Source of the DNA: Membranihabitans marinus
Lineage (GTDB): Bacteria; Bacteroidota; Bacteroidia; Chitinophagales; Saprospiraceae
NCBI RefSeq assembly: GCF_019802045.1
Contig: NZ_JAHVHU010000010.1
Span: 124,001-188,000, forward strand
DNA: 64,000 nucleotides
Direction: 5' to 3'
Shown here: in pieces, positions 27,001 to 36,675 of the stretch
Layout of the letters: the number at the start of each line of letters is the position of its first letter
How positions within the stretch are numbered: position 1 is the stretch's first letter
Program-made: the position numbers and the translations under genes
The notes under the pieces: model-generated
What the model was told of the DNA's origin: nothing
Database searches by the model: none
The model's input: only the letters and a program-made list of their open reading frames with translations

Positions 27001-28042
27001 GGGCCAAGGTATCGATGTCAATCACACTAAAAGAAGCTCGGTATCGGCCTCGTTCCATACGAATCAACCCTTTTTTGGGTTTGGAAGCCAGTGGCCGAGT
27101 TCCATCCGCATAGTAGCATTCCTGATCAAATTCCAGTTGGACAGCATATTGCTTCACACACTTGGTGTTATTGATGAGTGTACTGTTCACTTCTACACTC
27201 ATATTGCACATGGATGCAAATGAGGAGGCTATGAATTCCACTTGACGTCCGGATGCCGGGACTGCTTTAAGCAGTGGTAATGTATCCAGGGTTTTTGATA
27301 TCGGATTTTCGAACAAGATCTGGGGTCCAAAAATTTCATTTTCGCCACAGTATAAATTGTATACTGTATCTAAGGCGATGTGATACGCCGTAATTTCAGG
27401 TTGTTTATAAACCACTATCGTATCAACCGTGGAAAACCGCTGTCCCCAGTTGTCATACCCCTCAATTTCACGATAAATAACCTGCTGTATAGGCTGATCA
27501 TAATTCTGACAATCCTTTACTTCTTGAAAATCTTCGACCACTTTCAGTTCAGGAATCGGTCCACATGGGTATTCAATATGGGGAAAGGTATCGCCTATGA
27601 GTGCACCTGGTGCAACCAAAGCGTCCGAGCATAGTACTTCGACCTTACGTCCAGACATTTGTGGAGGAGGCGGGATACTGATCAGCAATGTATCACTACA
27701 AAACCCGGCTTCATTCCGAAGTTCATAAATCAATTCTTTGGTGATATACCCACACAATTCCAACTTAATATCTGCATCCAGATCTGTAATCTGTCCCTCA
27801 TAGATGGTATTGTGATTGGACGCACGAATGGTGAGATAAACCGGTAATTCCGGTTCATTTTCCAATAGTTGCCGTGCTGTTATAACGGATTGTCCGTCAG
27901 ACTGAAATCCGACCGAAAATTTTGTACAACCGGGAACTTGTGCCCCCGCCATTTTCGGGAGTAAACCCAATACTGCTATCGTAAGAGCTGAAATAAACAG
28001 TCTCGTACTATAAACTATAAATTTTCTGCGTAATATTTTCAT
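24089..28042 (-). CDS. Large secreted multidomain protein with T9SS type A sorting domain and dockerin-like segment
   Basis: A 1317-residue cell-surface or secreted protein. Residues 1-35 are a signal peptide (cleavage near MAGAQ). The body (to about 930) is a Cys-rich run of beta-sandwich repeats resembling HYR/Ig-like modules, with recurring DNC/C pairs and phrases such as VSIMDEGSFDNCGVA. A carboxypeptidase-regulatory-like stretch (ISGRIQDPGGAPIENVSIRL) follows, then a dockerin-like calcium repeat (DINNNGVIDPADI and FVGIKIGDVN). The last ~80 residues (NIPNPFKDRTMIRF, GLYYYRIST, NKMIYIR) are the T9SS sorting domain. Probably an adhesin or matrix protein; no catalytic domain is visible. Confidence 0.88.
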   Translation of the reverse strand: MKILRRKFIVYSTRLFISALTIAVLGLLPKMAGAQVPGCTKFSVGFQSDGQSVITARQLLENEPELPVYLTIRASNHNTIYEGQITDLDADIKLELCGYITKELIYELRNEAGFCSDTLLISIPPPPQMSGRKVEVLCSDALVAPGALIGDTFPHIEYPCGPIPELKVVEDFQEVKDCQNYDQPIQQVIYREIEGYDNWGQRFSTVDTIVVYKQPEITAYHIALDTVYNLYCGENEIFGPQILFENPISKTLDTLPLLKAVPASGRQVEFIASSFASMCNMSVEVNSTLINNTKCVKQYAVQLEFDQECYYADGTRPLASKPKKGLIRMERGRYRASFSVIDIDTLAPVISVEQRVVTSYTGSRGCEASLKVPSMTINEECSGVRRVTASVPGYFTVNLEQNRMGEWVPDENVILPKEGRVIMDNDTIIENAFKVYVEASDSCDLTSVDSFYVRVVDDTKPHVSILQNIRVGLTGELTWIDVSIMDEGSFDNCGVAMVLGRRTDWATAAHVELCDGLETDARVNPVEAHYASFLDDLKYSNESCTNWLYEEWQKDSMRVCNETLPDSLLPQIGGGWTTQIPFTCEDACQEIEVELLVLDNWCNWSTMRTTVKVRDKQPISLVQDLKSSVTMNCSSFTNYYADVVNRASVLNNYPAHDTARIAAFAALDSLMGGYVSVWQDLDGQMTTNDGHNVIPSEHQVIIKKDNCENYTQRKSVEVFDENKGEFVSRMQDVPMTRTVTANEEIENGIVAVNCSSSTYEKIFVDINECGIGTIRRRFYIAAGCGETGSGDWLSKNENRIEYVREQVIYVEPDCELGAGMLDMPAAVSAVDVCEIEKSANGNYIGELHPDFTGWPKYTWDKSCRDLGIGYQDKLFRLFGNNAIGQWKLVRNWKITDQCEDTDDGSVLNYEQILIINELDQCDSAANHYVISGRIQDPGGAPIENVSIRLHDGDDERLAAHSSIQGTYSISADKEQAYKVIPYKNDEMLKGISTFDLVMIQKDILNIKRLDNVYRRIAADINNNGVIDPADIIELRKAILRPDFKFSNNTSYQFRAAGSKSNFGDIENLDQNTNIDFVGIKIGDVNFSASTAVPTSRSRGMNMVLQDQWLQSDVTYRIPVRNNRAMDVLGFQFEWDLNEQDVASVSLSSGSVQVSTEDYAVLDEGKLTVSWFDIDERYFDQGEVLFYINIKTNRRTTLQELIRPSSEVLKTESYVEPGIVKDLSFTFRDMNRSVSHIQNIPNPFKDRTMIRFEQDRAETVVIDVHDVTGKMVLNRRIEGQKGFNEVIISGSELHGPGLYYYRISTSDQQWTNKMIYIR

Positions 28043-28399
28043 TGCACCTTAGATTTTTGAGTTGGTTGATAAAAACCAGACAATGCAATGGATACAATAA
28101 CCTTGCCAAATTACGTAAATACTTAATATATTAACCATTAAATACAGTCTCGGTACACATTAATGATTATTACCCTATAAAAAATAATTAGTCGGTTGAC
28201 TTCCGGGCATGAAGCACAGACAAAAAAATGTTGTCGGGGAAGAAAGGCCTATTGCAAAAGACCTGATTCAGATGGGACGATGAAAAAGTCGAACATCTTA
28301 GTACAAACACACATTGAAAACATTTCAGAATGCATACAGTCTGACTTTCCTCATTCTGTGTTCAATATTTCGCAATCTAAAATCCTTGCGCACAAATTT
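28043..28399. other. 357-base intergenic region, nothing recognised
   Basis: Lies between the start of the 1317-residue protein gene and the 3' end of the LacI gene. It should contain the promoter of the former, but no exact TAnnTTTG on the minus strand is present. No convincing frame, repeat or strong hairpin was found. Confidence 0.4.
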
Positions 28400-29440
28400 T
28401 TAGGTCGACATTCTGCGCACCAGACTCACATCTACCAGTTCTCTTTGATCCAGGCCGGGTCTGATCTCAATGAGATCTTCTACTCCGAGCAGGGTCAATA
28501 TTTTTTCCACCACTTTATCTGCCATTTTAGGAATATTCTGATCGATCGTGGTAATAGCAGGCTCCACGATGGCTGAACGGGGGTCATTGGAATAGCCGAT
28601 TAATTTGAGATCTGAAGGCACATTTATTCCTCGTTCTATAGCAAATTTTAAAACAGCAATGGCGGTGGTATCGTTGGCGGTAAATATTCCATCAGGGGGA
28701 TGGGGAACATCAAAAAGCTTCCGGCAGGTTTCCAATGCATTCTCAAGGGTCAGTTCCTGGTAATAAACTTGATTTTCTTTAAGCGTTATGCCCGACTGAT
28801 TCAACGCTTTCCGAAAACCCGCATCTCTTTTTTGATAAAGGTTGGAGCTCATTAGGCCACAGATAAATGCCGGATTCTCCACCCCCACATCTGCCAGATG
28901 TTGACCGGCCAGATACCCTCCCCGAAAGTCATCACTGATAACAAAATGAGCGGGAAAGTCTTGTGTCGGCACCCGGTCGTAAAAGATGACTGGAATATCC
29001 CGATCGACAAATGGTTGGAAATGGGAATAGTCTTCCGTAAATAGAGTTATTGCTGATACGATCGCATCGACCCGAAAAGAATAAAGCGTGTTTACGAGTT
29101 CTTTTTCCAGATTGTAAGAATCATTGGATTGACAGAGTAATACATGGTACCCATATTCGTACAATCTGTTTTGAATGACCGTGATCATTGAAGAATGAAA
29201 AATAGCTGTAAACATAGGCACCACTATTCCGATTGTATTGGATTTCATTTGACGCAAGCCGGCAGCGATGCGATTGGGTTGATACCCCATTTGATCAGCC
29301 ATTTTACGGACCCGTTTCTTTGTGGCAAGGCTGATATCATTGTGATCATTGAGTGCGCGTGATACAGTTGCAGCAGAAACTTCCAAAGCTTCCGCAATGT
29401 CAATAATGGTGCAGGCTTTATTTTGACTCTTTTTTCTCAT
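28400..29440 (-). CDS. LacI-family transcriptional regulator
   Basis: A 346-residue regulator. The N-terminal helix-turn-helix and hinge (about 10-65: IIDIAEALEVSAATVSRALN, MGYQPNRIAAGLR) are followed by a periplasmic-binding-protein-like sensor domain (66-340). It closes the hexuronate cluster and probably represses it, with a uronate-derived sugar as inducer. A 12-bp palindrome at 32590-32601 is a candidate target. The specific ligand is inference from neighbours. Confidence 0.92.
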   Translation of the reverse strand: MRKKSQNKACTIIDIAEALEVSAATVSRALNDHNDISLATKKRVRKMADQMGYQPNRIAAGLRQMKSNTIGIVVPMFTAIFHSSMITVIQNRLYEYGYHVLLCQSNDSYNLEKELVNTLYSFRVDAIVSAITLFTEDYSHFQPFVDRDIPVIFYDRVPTQDFPAHFVISDDFRGGYLAGQHLADVGVENPAFICGLMSSNLYQKRDAGFRKALNQSGITLKENQVYYQELTLENALETCRKLFDVPHPPDGIFTANDTTAIAVLKFAIERGINVPSDLKLIGYSNDPRSAIVEPAITTIDQNIPKMADKVVEKILTLLGVEDLIEIRPGLDQRELVDVSLVRRMST

Positions 29441-29667
29441 AGCATATACTAAATTTGTGGGAAATCAACTCCGTGTTCACTTCTACTCTTTCGCAGTACT
29501 TCCGGATCAATATTTTTCCATTTGACAGGAGCGCTTGACAAGACATATATCCTTTGAAGACAATTCACACCCTTATTGTTTTATAATGAAGGATTCCAAT
29601 GTAGGCCCCAAAAAAATTGGGTCTCTAAAGTAGATTACTAAATCTTCATTTGCATTCAAACCAATGC

Positions 29668-31071
29668 TCAGACATCAAGGTAATTCTTAATGTTATAATA
29701 GCAGATATCCTCCACCATCTTGCCCAAAAAATCCATTTCGGACACGGGGAGTAAACCTTTTTCCAAATCGTTACCAATTATGTTGCAGAGAATGCGGCGG
29801 AAATAATCATGACGTGGAAAAGACAAAAAGCTCCGGCTATCCGTAAGCATTCCGACAAAAAGTGATAACAGGCCCATTTCCGAAAGGGTATTGATCTGAT
29901 CCTCCATGCCTCGCTTCTGATCCAAAAACCACCACCCGGATCCAAATTGCATTTTTCCCCGCGTTTTGCCGTCGTTATAATTACCAGCCATCGTGGCAAA
30001 AGTTGCATTATCTTTCGGGTTATTATTGTACAGAATGGTTTTAGCTAATGAATCAGAGGAATCCAAGGTATTAAACAACCGCGATATGCTCTTTGCGTGA
30101 TTTTCATCGCCCATAGAGTCAAACCCAGTATCCGGACCAAGTTCGCGATACATACGGTCGCTGTTGTTGCGCAATGAACCGAGGTGAAATTGCTGTACCC
30201 ATCCTTTTTTATCATATGCCCGACATAAGAATTCCAGCATATAGGACTTGAACTCTGCTACTTCCTGTGCGTCCACATATTGATTGGCCAATTTTTTTTC
30301 GAAAAGGTCCTTAACACCACCTTCTGTGTAAGGTACGGAATAAATGCGATCCAATCCGTAATCTGATGCGCGGCAACCCAGGGCAGCAAAAAAGTCCACC
30401 CGTTTTTCAATAACTTGCTTTAAATCTTCAATGGAATGAATAGAAACATTTTCCGTGGCGCCAAGTTTTTCCAAATATTCCAGATAGTCATCGGACTCGA
30501 TTCGAAGGATCTTATCGGGCCGAAAAGTAGGAAACATCTGAAAATTTCCTTTTGGATGGTCTCGATACTCGATATGATACTCCAGCGAATCGGCTGGATC
30601 GTCCGTACTGCAGACCACTTCAACATTCCTCTTTTCTAACAGCCGAACGGTGGAATTATCAGAATCATTGAGCATTTCCGAAGCTTGGTCATATATTTTA
30701 TCGGCGTTTCCTCCATGAAGTAATTCTTCGATTCCGAAATAGGTTTGCAATTCCATGTGTGTCCAATGATACAATGGATTGCGCATGGTATATGGTACGG
30801 ATTCAGCCCAGGCTCGAAATTTCTCCCTCGACCCAGCCTTACCGGTAATTTTTTCTTCCTCAACGCCCAGGGCCCGCATCGCCCTCCATTTGTAGTGGTC
30901 GCCTTCTAACCAGGCTTCGGTGATGTCTTTATATACTCTTTCTTGGTAGATATCTTTGGGTGGAAGGTGGTTGTGATAATCAATAATCGGCATGTCCTTC
31001 GCATGATCAAAGTACAGCTGTTCTGCGTACTTGTTTTCCAATATGAAATTCTTATCCAAAAATTTACTCAT
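29668..31071 (-). CDS. uxaC: Glucuronate isomerase
   Basis: A 467-residue amidohydrolase-superfamily enzyme that isomerises D-glucuronate to D-fructuronate (and galacturonate to tagaturonate). The metal-binding MPIIDYHNHLPP segment (about 28-39), SVPYTMRNPLYHWTHMEL, VVCSTDDPADSLEYH and GWVQQFHLGSLRNN motifs are typical UxaC. Length matches the family. It feeds UxuB/UxuA-type steps encoded at 35.5-37.5 kb. Confidence 0.96.
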   Translation of the reverse strand: MSKFLDKNFILENKYAEQLYFDHAKDMPIIDYHNHLPPKDIYQERVYKDITEAWLEGDHYKWRAMRALGVEEEKITGKAGSREKFRAWAESVPYTMRNPLYHWTHMELQTYFGIEELLHGGNADKIYDQASEMLNDSDNSTVRLLEKRNVEVVCSTDDPADSLEYHIEYRDHPKGNFQMFPTFRPDKILRIESDDYLEYLEKLGATENVSIHSIEDLKQVIEKRVDFFAALGCRASDYGLDRIYSVPYTEGGVKDLFEKKLANQYVDAQEVAEFKSYMLEFLCRAYDKKGWVQQFHLGSLRNNSDRMYRELGPDTGFDSMGDENHAKSISRLFNTLDSSDSLAKTILYNNNPKDNATFATMAGNYNDGKTRGKMQFGSGWWFLDQKRGMEDQINTLSEMGLLSLFVGMLTDSRSFLSFPRHDYFRRILCNIIGNDLEKGLLPVSEMDFLGKMVEDICYYNIKNYLDV

Positions 31072-31137
31072 AACAATATTTGATTTTTATATTTCATGTG
31101 ATTCCATGCCGAAGGCTGACACTTCACAATACTGACT

Positions 31138-32529
31138 CTAAAATTCACGTACTTTAATACTTCTAAAAGCGACGCGATCACCGTGATCCTGCAATAGAAT
31201 GTGGCCTTCGTCCCACTCTCCGAAGTTTGGCCAATCCTTGTATTTACTGTAAGCGACCAAAGCTCGGAAAGCGGGTGTTCGGCGTTCATACTCGAGCACC
31301 TTAAATCCATTTAACCAATGCTCTACATGATTTCCTTTGACTAGAATACGACCTCGGTTCCAATTCCCTACTCCGTTAAAGGGTTTTGATCGGCTTGGGA
31401 CCGAAAGATTGTGAGCCGGGATCAAATCATACAACGAAGCAACAGTTCGATTACCACTGACCCCCTTTTTGGCATCTGGATGTTTTTTATCATCCAGGAC
31501 CTGATACTCCAGACCAATTGCTGAACCGGTTCCTTTGTTAAGGTTGGGGTCTACAAAATATTTCACACCTGAATTAGCCCCTTCTGTAATATTAAATTCA
31601 AAGGAGAGTTCAAAATCAGAAAATTTATCTTTCGTGATGATGTCACCCCCATTCCGTGATTCTGCTCCCCCACTGGATTCTACAATCAGTTCCCCATCTT
31701 TCATCGTCCAACCTTTTTGAGGGAATTCGTCAATTTTTGCACCGACCCATCCTTCGCTCGTTTTACCATCCCAAAGCATCCGCCAGCCTCTTCGGATCTC
31801 CTGATTACTGAGGGTGTTGGGAATAAGGTTGATCTCCACGACATCCGGATCCATTTCCCATCGGTGTCGATCCAGATTAGTGGTTGATATTCGTATGTTT
31901 CTCCAACGAACTTCTGCACCTTCCTTATCTTTATTATCACCAATGCCGTGAACCTGAAATCCGATAAAACCCTCAGCGGTCATATCATCGATGAGGTTGG
32001 CTGTATTAACCCCATTAATCCATACCCGGATCGAAGGCCCGATGGCTTCCACCCGGTAGGCATTCCAACCACCAGTATTGAAAGCGGCTCGACCTTTTGG
32101 ATTGCGCGACAACGGATAGATCCATCCCCGACGTGCTTCATCGTAAATTCCACCGCTGTATGCTCGGCTGCTCGGATCAATCTCCACCTGATATCCGTGC
32201 ACACGGCCATTTCGATAAGAAGGGATACTGTTGGATCGGATTTGCACCCCGCTGTTAAGCCGGGCATCCACCCGAACCTCAAATTCGAGGATGAAATCCC
32301 CATACATTTTTTCCGTCGCCATAAAGGTATTGGGTGTGCCCGTTTCCGATACACCCACCATTTGACCTTCTTCTACGTGGTATTTGGCGGTACCGTTTAA
32401 TTTCGTAAATCCATCAAAATTCTCACCATTAAATAAAGGTACCCAATGTTCATCCTCTTGAGCTACTCCAAAATGGCCGGTAAGTACCACCGCTATAATG
32501 ACCCAGATCATTTTATTCCATGTTTTCAT
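31138..32529 (-). CDS. Secreted DUF1080 (3-keto-disaccharide hydrolase-like) protein with two domains
   Basis: A 463-residue protein with a signal peptide (1-24, ending GHFGVAQ). Two concanavalin-like DUF1080 domains follow, about 28-215 ([18 protein letters not shown]... [19 protein letters not shown]) and 245-463 ([16 protein letters not shown]... [16 protein letters not shown]). Some family members hydrolyse 3-keto-glycosides; others act as binding or lyase modules. Position between the TRAP transporter and uxaC suggests a role in releasing or processing an uronate-containing glycan outside the cytoplasm. Confidence 0.88.
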   Translation of the reverse strand: MKTWNKMIWVIIAVVLTGHFGVAQEDEHWVPLFNGENFDGFTKLNGTAKYHVEEGQMVGVSETGTPNTFMATEKMYGDFILEFEVRVDARLNSGVQIRSNSIPSYRNGRVHGYQVEIDPSSRAYSGGIYDEARRGWIYPLSRNPKGRAAFNTGGWNAYRVEAIGPSIRVWINGVNTANLIDDMTAEGFIGFQVHGIGDNKDKEGAEVRWRNIRISTTNLDRHRWEMDPDVVEINLIPNTLSNQEIRRGWRMLWDGKTSEGWVGAKIDEFPQKGWTMKDGELIVESSGGAESRNGGDIITKDKFSDFELSFEFNITEGANSGVKYFVDPNLNKGTGSAIGLEYQVLDDKKHPDAKKGVSGNRTVASLYDLIPAHNLSVPSRSKPFNGVGNWNRGRILVKGNHVEHWLNGFKVLEYERRTPAFRALVAYSKYKDWPNFGEWDEGHILLQDHGDRVAFRSIKVREF

Positions 32530-32589
32530 ATCAATATTTTATAAATTATTTATTGAATTAATTATTTATTGAGTCGTTTAAAAGTTTCG

Positions 32590-32601
32590 TCCTACGTAGG
32601 A
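32590..32601. promoter_or_regulatory. Candidate LacI-type operator
   Basis: TCCTACGTAGGA is a perfect 12-bp palindrome with the central CG step common in LacI/GalR operators, 60 bases upstream of the DUF1080 gene and downstream of the TRAP genes. A LacI-family gene closes the cluster. No second exact copy was seen upstream of the SDR gene. Confidence 0.4.
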
Positions 32602-32714
32602 TCATCTACTGAATTATGGGTTATGTCTTGTTCTACTGTTCTACTTCCTTAAGAGTTCCTGTCGCAACACGCCTTTAAAAACACAGCGCACTACTACCAG
32701 CCCTTACTCTCTAA

Positions 32715-34019
32715 TCAGTATCCAAACAACTCGGGCAGCCACATGACCAATTCAGGTACATAGGTTATCAGCATCAACACTGCGACCATGGCTAAGAGCA
32801 AGGGTATAAGAGGTTTAATAACTTCAGTGACCTTGACCTTCGCAATTCCACTTCCCACAAACAGCAGCGATCCAACCGGTGGCGTACATAACCCGATGCA
32901 AAGATTCAGCACCATAATAATTCCAAAGTGCACCGGACTCATACCTAATTCCGTAACCAAAGGTAGAAAGATAGGCGTGAAAATCAATACTGCCGGCGTC
33001 AGGTCCATAAATGTTCCTACGATAAGCAACAATAGATTAATAATTAAAAATATAATAATTGGATTGCTCACATTACTGAGCAATATTTCTGATATAAACT
33101 GCGGGAAACTTTCGAAAGAAAACAACCAGGACATCGCCATAGATGTTCCTATCAGAAACGTCACCACTGCGTTGGTTTTGGCACTTTCCAGTAAAATTCT
33201 TTTAAAATCCCAGACTTTTATCTCCTGGTACACCAAAGCCAATACAGCAGCATAGACCACTGCGATGGCTGCTGCTTCTGTCGCAGTAAAAATGCCAAAC
33301 ACGATTCCACCTACGACTACTACCAGCATGAGTAAACTAAAAAATGCGCCCTTGAAATCCTTCCACAACTGACCAAAAGACACCCGCTCGGCTCTTGGCA
33401 AATCAAGTTTTTTGGCATAATAGTAAGCGACCGCCATCAAAGCAAGACCAACCAGTATGCCAGGAATATACCCGGCCAAAAATAAAGCAGCCACTGAAGC
33501 GGATCCGCCACTAGCAAGCGCAAAAACTATAAGTGCGTTACTGGGTGGTATAATTAACCCTGTAGAAGCTGAGGTGATGTTGACACCTACTGTAAATCCT
33601 CTCGGATAACCATCTTTTACCATCCGATCAGTCATAATACCCCCAATTGCGGAAGCCGCAGCTACTGATGAACCTGAAATTGCGCCAAACAGCATGGCAG
33701 ATAAAATATTTACAAAAGCCAATCCACCAGGCAGTGAGCCGATTAAAGATTTGGCAAAATTAATCATCCGTCGGGCTATTCCGCCTCTGTTCATAATTTC
33801 CCCCGCAAGTATAAAAAACGGGATGGCTAACAGAGCAAAAGAATCCAACCCGGTAATCATTCTTTGACTGATCGTTGTTACAGCAGGTAAAAAGGGGATG
33901 CTTATCAACAAGGTGATGGCTGTCGATATCCCAATACTGAATGCTACAGGGACTTTTAGAAAAAGCAGCACAAAAAATGTGATAAAAAGTATCAGTATGC
34001 TGATCAGTTCAGGATTCAT
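32715..34019 (-). CDS. dctM: TRAP transporter large permease (DctM/UxuM type)
   Basis: A 434-residue inner-membrane protein with about 12 hydrophobic helices; it is the ion-coupled channel of a tripartite ATP-independent periplasmic transporter. Segments such as FFILAGEIMNRGGIARR, PGGLAFVNILSAMLFGAISGSS and GTFMDLTPAVLIFTPIFLP are DctM signatures. Encoded with dctQ (11-base overlap) and dctP. Given uxaC/uxuA on both sides, the substrate is probably an uronate such as glucuronate. Confidence 0.93.
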   Translation of the reverse strand: MNPELISILILFITFFVLLFLKVPVAFSIGISTAITLLISIPFLPAVTTISQRMITGLDSFALLAIPFFILAGEIMNRGGIARRMINFAKSLIGSLPGGLAFVNILSAMLFGAISGSSVAAASAIGGIMTDRMVKDGYPRGFTVGVNITSASTGLIIPPSNALIVFALASGGSASVAALFLAGYIPGILVGLALMAVAYYYAKKLDLPRAERVSFGQLWKDFKGAFFSLLMLVVVVGGIVFGIFTATEAAAIAVVYAAVLALVYQEIKVWDFKRILLESAKTNAVVTFLIGTSMAMSWLFSFESFPQFISEILLSNVSNPIIIFLIINLLLLIVGTFMDLTPAVLIFTPIFLPLVTELGMSPVHFGIIMVLNLCIGLCTPPVGSLLFVGSGIAKVKVTEVIKPLIPLLLAMVAVLMLITYVPELVMWLPELFGY

Positions 34020-34491
34020 TGATGCTGTAGTTTATGTTCTTAATTTGTTTCATGTAATCGATAGTGTAAACCACCATCAATGCTCCGCTTATTGGCAGTA
34101 TGCAATAAACCAAACCCAGAGGGACCTGCAATGCCGGGGACTTTTGCTCAAGATAAAATGTCATATACATCAAATAAGCACCCCCGATGATCAAAATCAC
34201 AACGGCGAATATCAAAATCAGTGTTTCAACAAAATAATCCAACCTCCTTTTTTGAGATGGGGAAAACTTGTCAAAGAAATAGTCAATTTCAATATGACCT
34301 CTTTTCCCGGTAATATAGGCTGCTCCAAGAACCGCCAGCCACATCAGACAAAATCGAGCCAATTCTTCGGTCCAGGAAGCCGATATATTAAATAAATATC
34401 GACTCATGACCTGCCAGACGACGCTTAGGGTCATCACAAAGAATACGCCAACCAGGATATTCTCCGTGACTTTATTCAAAACTGATATCAT
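34009..34491 (-). CDS. dctQ: TRAP transporter small permease (DctQ type)
   Basis: A 160-residue membrane protein with four predicted helices and the characteristic NISASWTEELARFCLMWLAVLGAAY segment of small TRAP permeases, shortened here in description. It partners the large permease. Overlaps dctM by 11 bases and dctP by 4, so the three are translated together. Confidence 0.92.
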   Translation of the reverse strand: MISVLNKVTENILVGVFFVMTLSVVWQVMSRYLFNISASWTEELARFCLMWLAVLGAAYITGKRGHIEIDYFFDKFSPSQKRRLDYFVETLILIFAVVILIIGGAYLMYMTFYLEQKSPALQVPLGLVYCILPISGALMVVYTIDYMKQIKNINYSINES

Positions 34492-35471
34492 GATTTATTA
34501 AGATTTTCAATACGATCAAGAAGATCACCTAACACTGGATTAGCTCTAAGCCGATCTTTCATGGGCTTTGTCGCTTCGCGAAATGAATCTGCGTCAGGTT
34601 CTATGATTTCCATTCCTTGTTCTCTGAGGAATTTCATATCGCTTTCTACCGCTTTACGCCATAATTTCTTTTCTTCTACAAGCGATGCCTTAGCCGCTTC
34701 CATAAGCCAGCTTTTTTCTTTGTCATCAAGTTTTTCCCAAACAGTCATACCTACGACCAGTACATCGGGCAACATGGTGTGTCGATCTAAAGTATAGTAA
34801 TTACATACTTCATAATGATTCGAAGAAACGACCGATGGAGCGTTATTCTCTGCGCCATCGACCACCCCCTGTTGAAGCGCCGTATACAATTCACCAAACG
34901 ACATGGGCGTCGCGGAACCACCGAGCAAATTAACCATCTCGATAGCCATTTGATCATTCATCACTCTCAGTTTCAATCCTTTCACATCTTCTGCTGTGCG
35001 TATAGGTACATCTTTGGTATAGAAACTCCGGCTACCTGCATCATAAAATACCAATCCATTTAATAAGTATTCCTGTCCGCTATCCAGGATTTCCCGGCCG
35101 ATTTCACCCTCGAGAACATCCCAGGCGTGTTCTTCTCCTCTGAAAAGATAAGGAACTCCAAGTACACGGTATTTAGGAGAAAAATTTGCCATGGTACCTG
35201 CACTTACTTTGGTCATCCCCACACTCCCGATTTGAACTAATTCCAGAACCTCCCGTTCGGACCCCAGTTGACTATTTGGATATACTTTAATTTGTAACTT
35301 CCCATCTGAATTGGCAAAGGCTTGATCGGCAAAATACATGATAGCATTATGAACCGGGTGTGCTGTGGGCAACGAGTGTCCCAGGATAATCGTAGTTTGC
35401 TGCGCGTTCTTCTGACACGAAAAGGCAAGGGATATCCAAACAGCTACCAACAAGAATCCGATTCTTTTCAT
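34488..35471 (-). CDS. dctP: TRAP transporter substrate-binding lipoprotein (DctP type)
   Basis: A 327-residue solute-binding protein. Start at 35471 is chosen because MKRIGFLLVAVWISLAFSC is a lipoprotein signal with lipobox Cys19 and its ATG overlaps the uxuA stop as ATGA; a longer frame from 35585 lies inside uxuA. Family signatures include ILGHSLPTAHPVH, GSEREVLELVQIGSVGM and the GLKLRVMNDQMAIEM segment with the ligand-binding Arg. A membrane lipid anchor is usual for such proteins in Bacteroidota-like cells. Confidence 0.92.
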   Translation of the reverse strand: MKRIGFLLVAVWISLAFSCQKNAQQTTIILGHSLPTAHPVHNAIMYFADQAFANSDGKLQIKVYPNSQLGSEREVLELVQIGSVGMTKVSAGTMANFSPKYRVLGVPYLFRGEEHAWDVLEGEIGREILDSGQEYLLNGLVFYDAGSRSFYTKDVPIRTAEDVKGLKLRVMNDQMAIEMVNLLGGSATPMSFGELYTALQQGVVDGAENNAPSVVSSNHYEVCNYYTLDRHTMLPDVLVVGMTVWEKLDDKEKSWLMEAAKASLVEEKKLWRKAVESDMKFLREQGMEIIEPDADSFREATKPMKDRLRANPVLGDLLDRIENLNKS

Positions 35472-36637
35472 GATTTTTGATTTAATTGAAGGATCGCTTT
35501 TTCTATACCCATAATCGCACGCAAACCTTTCATACGACCTACCGCCGTATAACCCGGATTCGTATTTCGGTTTGCCAAATCGCACATCATCGCATGCCCA
35601 TGATCCGGTCGCATATATACGAACCGGTTATCATTACTGAATACGTTTACTAAAGACACCATATCAGCATTTCCTTCCAAATGATCGGCTTCATAGAAAT
35701 GATAATCATCAACCAATTCGACGCTTCGGAGATGCAGAAAATGTATTCGATCCCTATATTTGGTCATCATATGCGTCAGGTCGTTATCTCTTCGAGCCCC
35801 AAGTGAACCAGAACAAAAACACAAGCCATTGGCAATTGATGGAACTGCCGAAATAAAAGCATCGTAATCTGCCTCTGTGCTGACAATACGGGGAATTCCA
35901 AAGATTTGGAAAGGCGGATCATCCGGGTGAATAGCCAGTGACACACCGTTTTCTTCTGCGACGGGGACTACTTCTTCTAGAAAAGTTATCAGATTCCTAC
36001 GCAACTGGTCAGCACTAACTGTATCATACATTGCCAATCGGTCTCTGAATGTAGCTAGATCATAACCTGCTTCAGAACCGGGGAGTCCGGCCAAAATATT
36101 CCGGGCAAGAATTTTTTTAGCTTTATCCGTCATTTCACCGAACAGTTTCCGAGCTTCTTCGATGATCTGTGGGGTATAATCGTTTGCCGCTCCTTCACGC
36201 TGTAAGATATATAAATCAAAAGCGGCTAAATCAACTATACTAAAATATAGCGCCAGCGAACCATCTTCCAATTCGTGATACAACCGGGTTCGTGTCCAGT
36301 CCAATACAGGCATAAAATTATATGTAATGACCTTGACTCCGGCTATGGCAAGATTACGTATTGATTTTTTATAGTTTTCAATGTGGGTTTTTGCTTCCGG
36401 AAGATTTAGTTTCATCGCCTCGGTAACCGGAAGGCTCTCCACGACATGCCAATCCAGACCAGCTTCATTAACTTCTGATTTTCTTTTTTCAATCTCTTCC
36501 ATCGACCATACATCCCCATTGGGTATGTGGTGAAGCGCTGTAACAACTCCCGTTGCTCCTGATTGTCTTATATCGGCGAGACTTACTGCATCGTCAGGTC
36601 CATACCACCGCATCGTATGTGTAAAAATGTATTCCAC
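35468..36637 (-). CDS. uxuA: Mannonate dehydratase
   Basis: Converts D-mannonate to 2-keto-3-deoxygluconate. The conserved N-terminus MRWYGPDDAVSLADIRQSGA and VVTALHHIPNGDVW, plus SLAIHPDDPP and the YMRPDHGHAM metal-site segments, identify UxuA. The start is uncertain: GTG at 36637 gives VEYIFTHTMRWYGP and is preceded by an A-rich stretch, TTG at 36664 is 9 bases after the upstream stop, and ATG at 36613 begins directly at MRWYGP. Roughly 389 residues, normal for the family. No kdgK or KDPG aldolase gene is present in the window. Confidence 0.93.
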   Translation of the reverse strand: MEYIFTHTMRWYGPDDAVSLADIRQSGATGVVTALHHIPNGDVWSMEEIEKRKSEVNEAGLDWHVVESLPVTEAMKLNLPEAKTHIENYKKSIRNLAIAGVKVITYNFMPVLDWTRTRLYHELEDGSLALYFSIVDLAAFDLYILQREGAANDYTPQIIEEARKLFGEMTDKAKKILARNILAGLPGSEAGYDLATFRDRLAMYDTVSADQLRRNLITFLEEVVPVAEENGVSLAIHPDDPPFQIFGIPRIVSTEADYDAFISAVPSIANGLCFCSGSLGARRDNDLTHMMTKYRDRIHFLHLRSVELVDDYHFYEADHLEGNADMVSLVNVFSNDNRFVYMRPDHGHAMMCDLANRNTNPGYTAVGRMKGLRAIMGIEKAILQLNQKS

Positions 36638-36675
36638 TTTTATATTATATTTTGTTGTAATCAATAATCGCTAAC

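Noticed and set aside
28196-28576. 126-codon plus-strand frame overlapping the LacI gene end
   Set aside because: Half of it lies antisense to the regulator gene and the rest has no domain signal.
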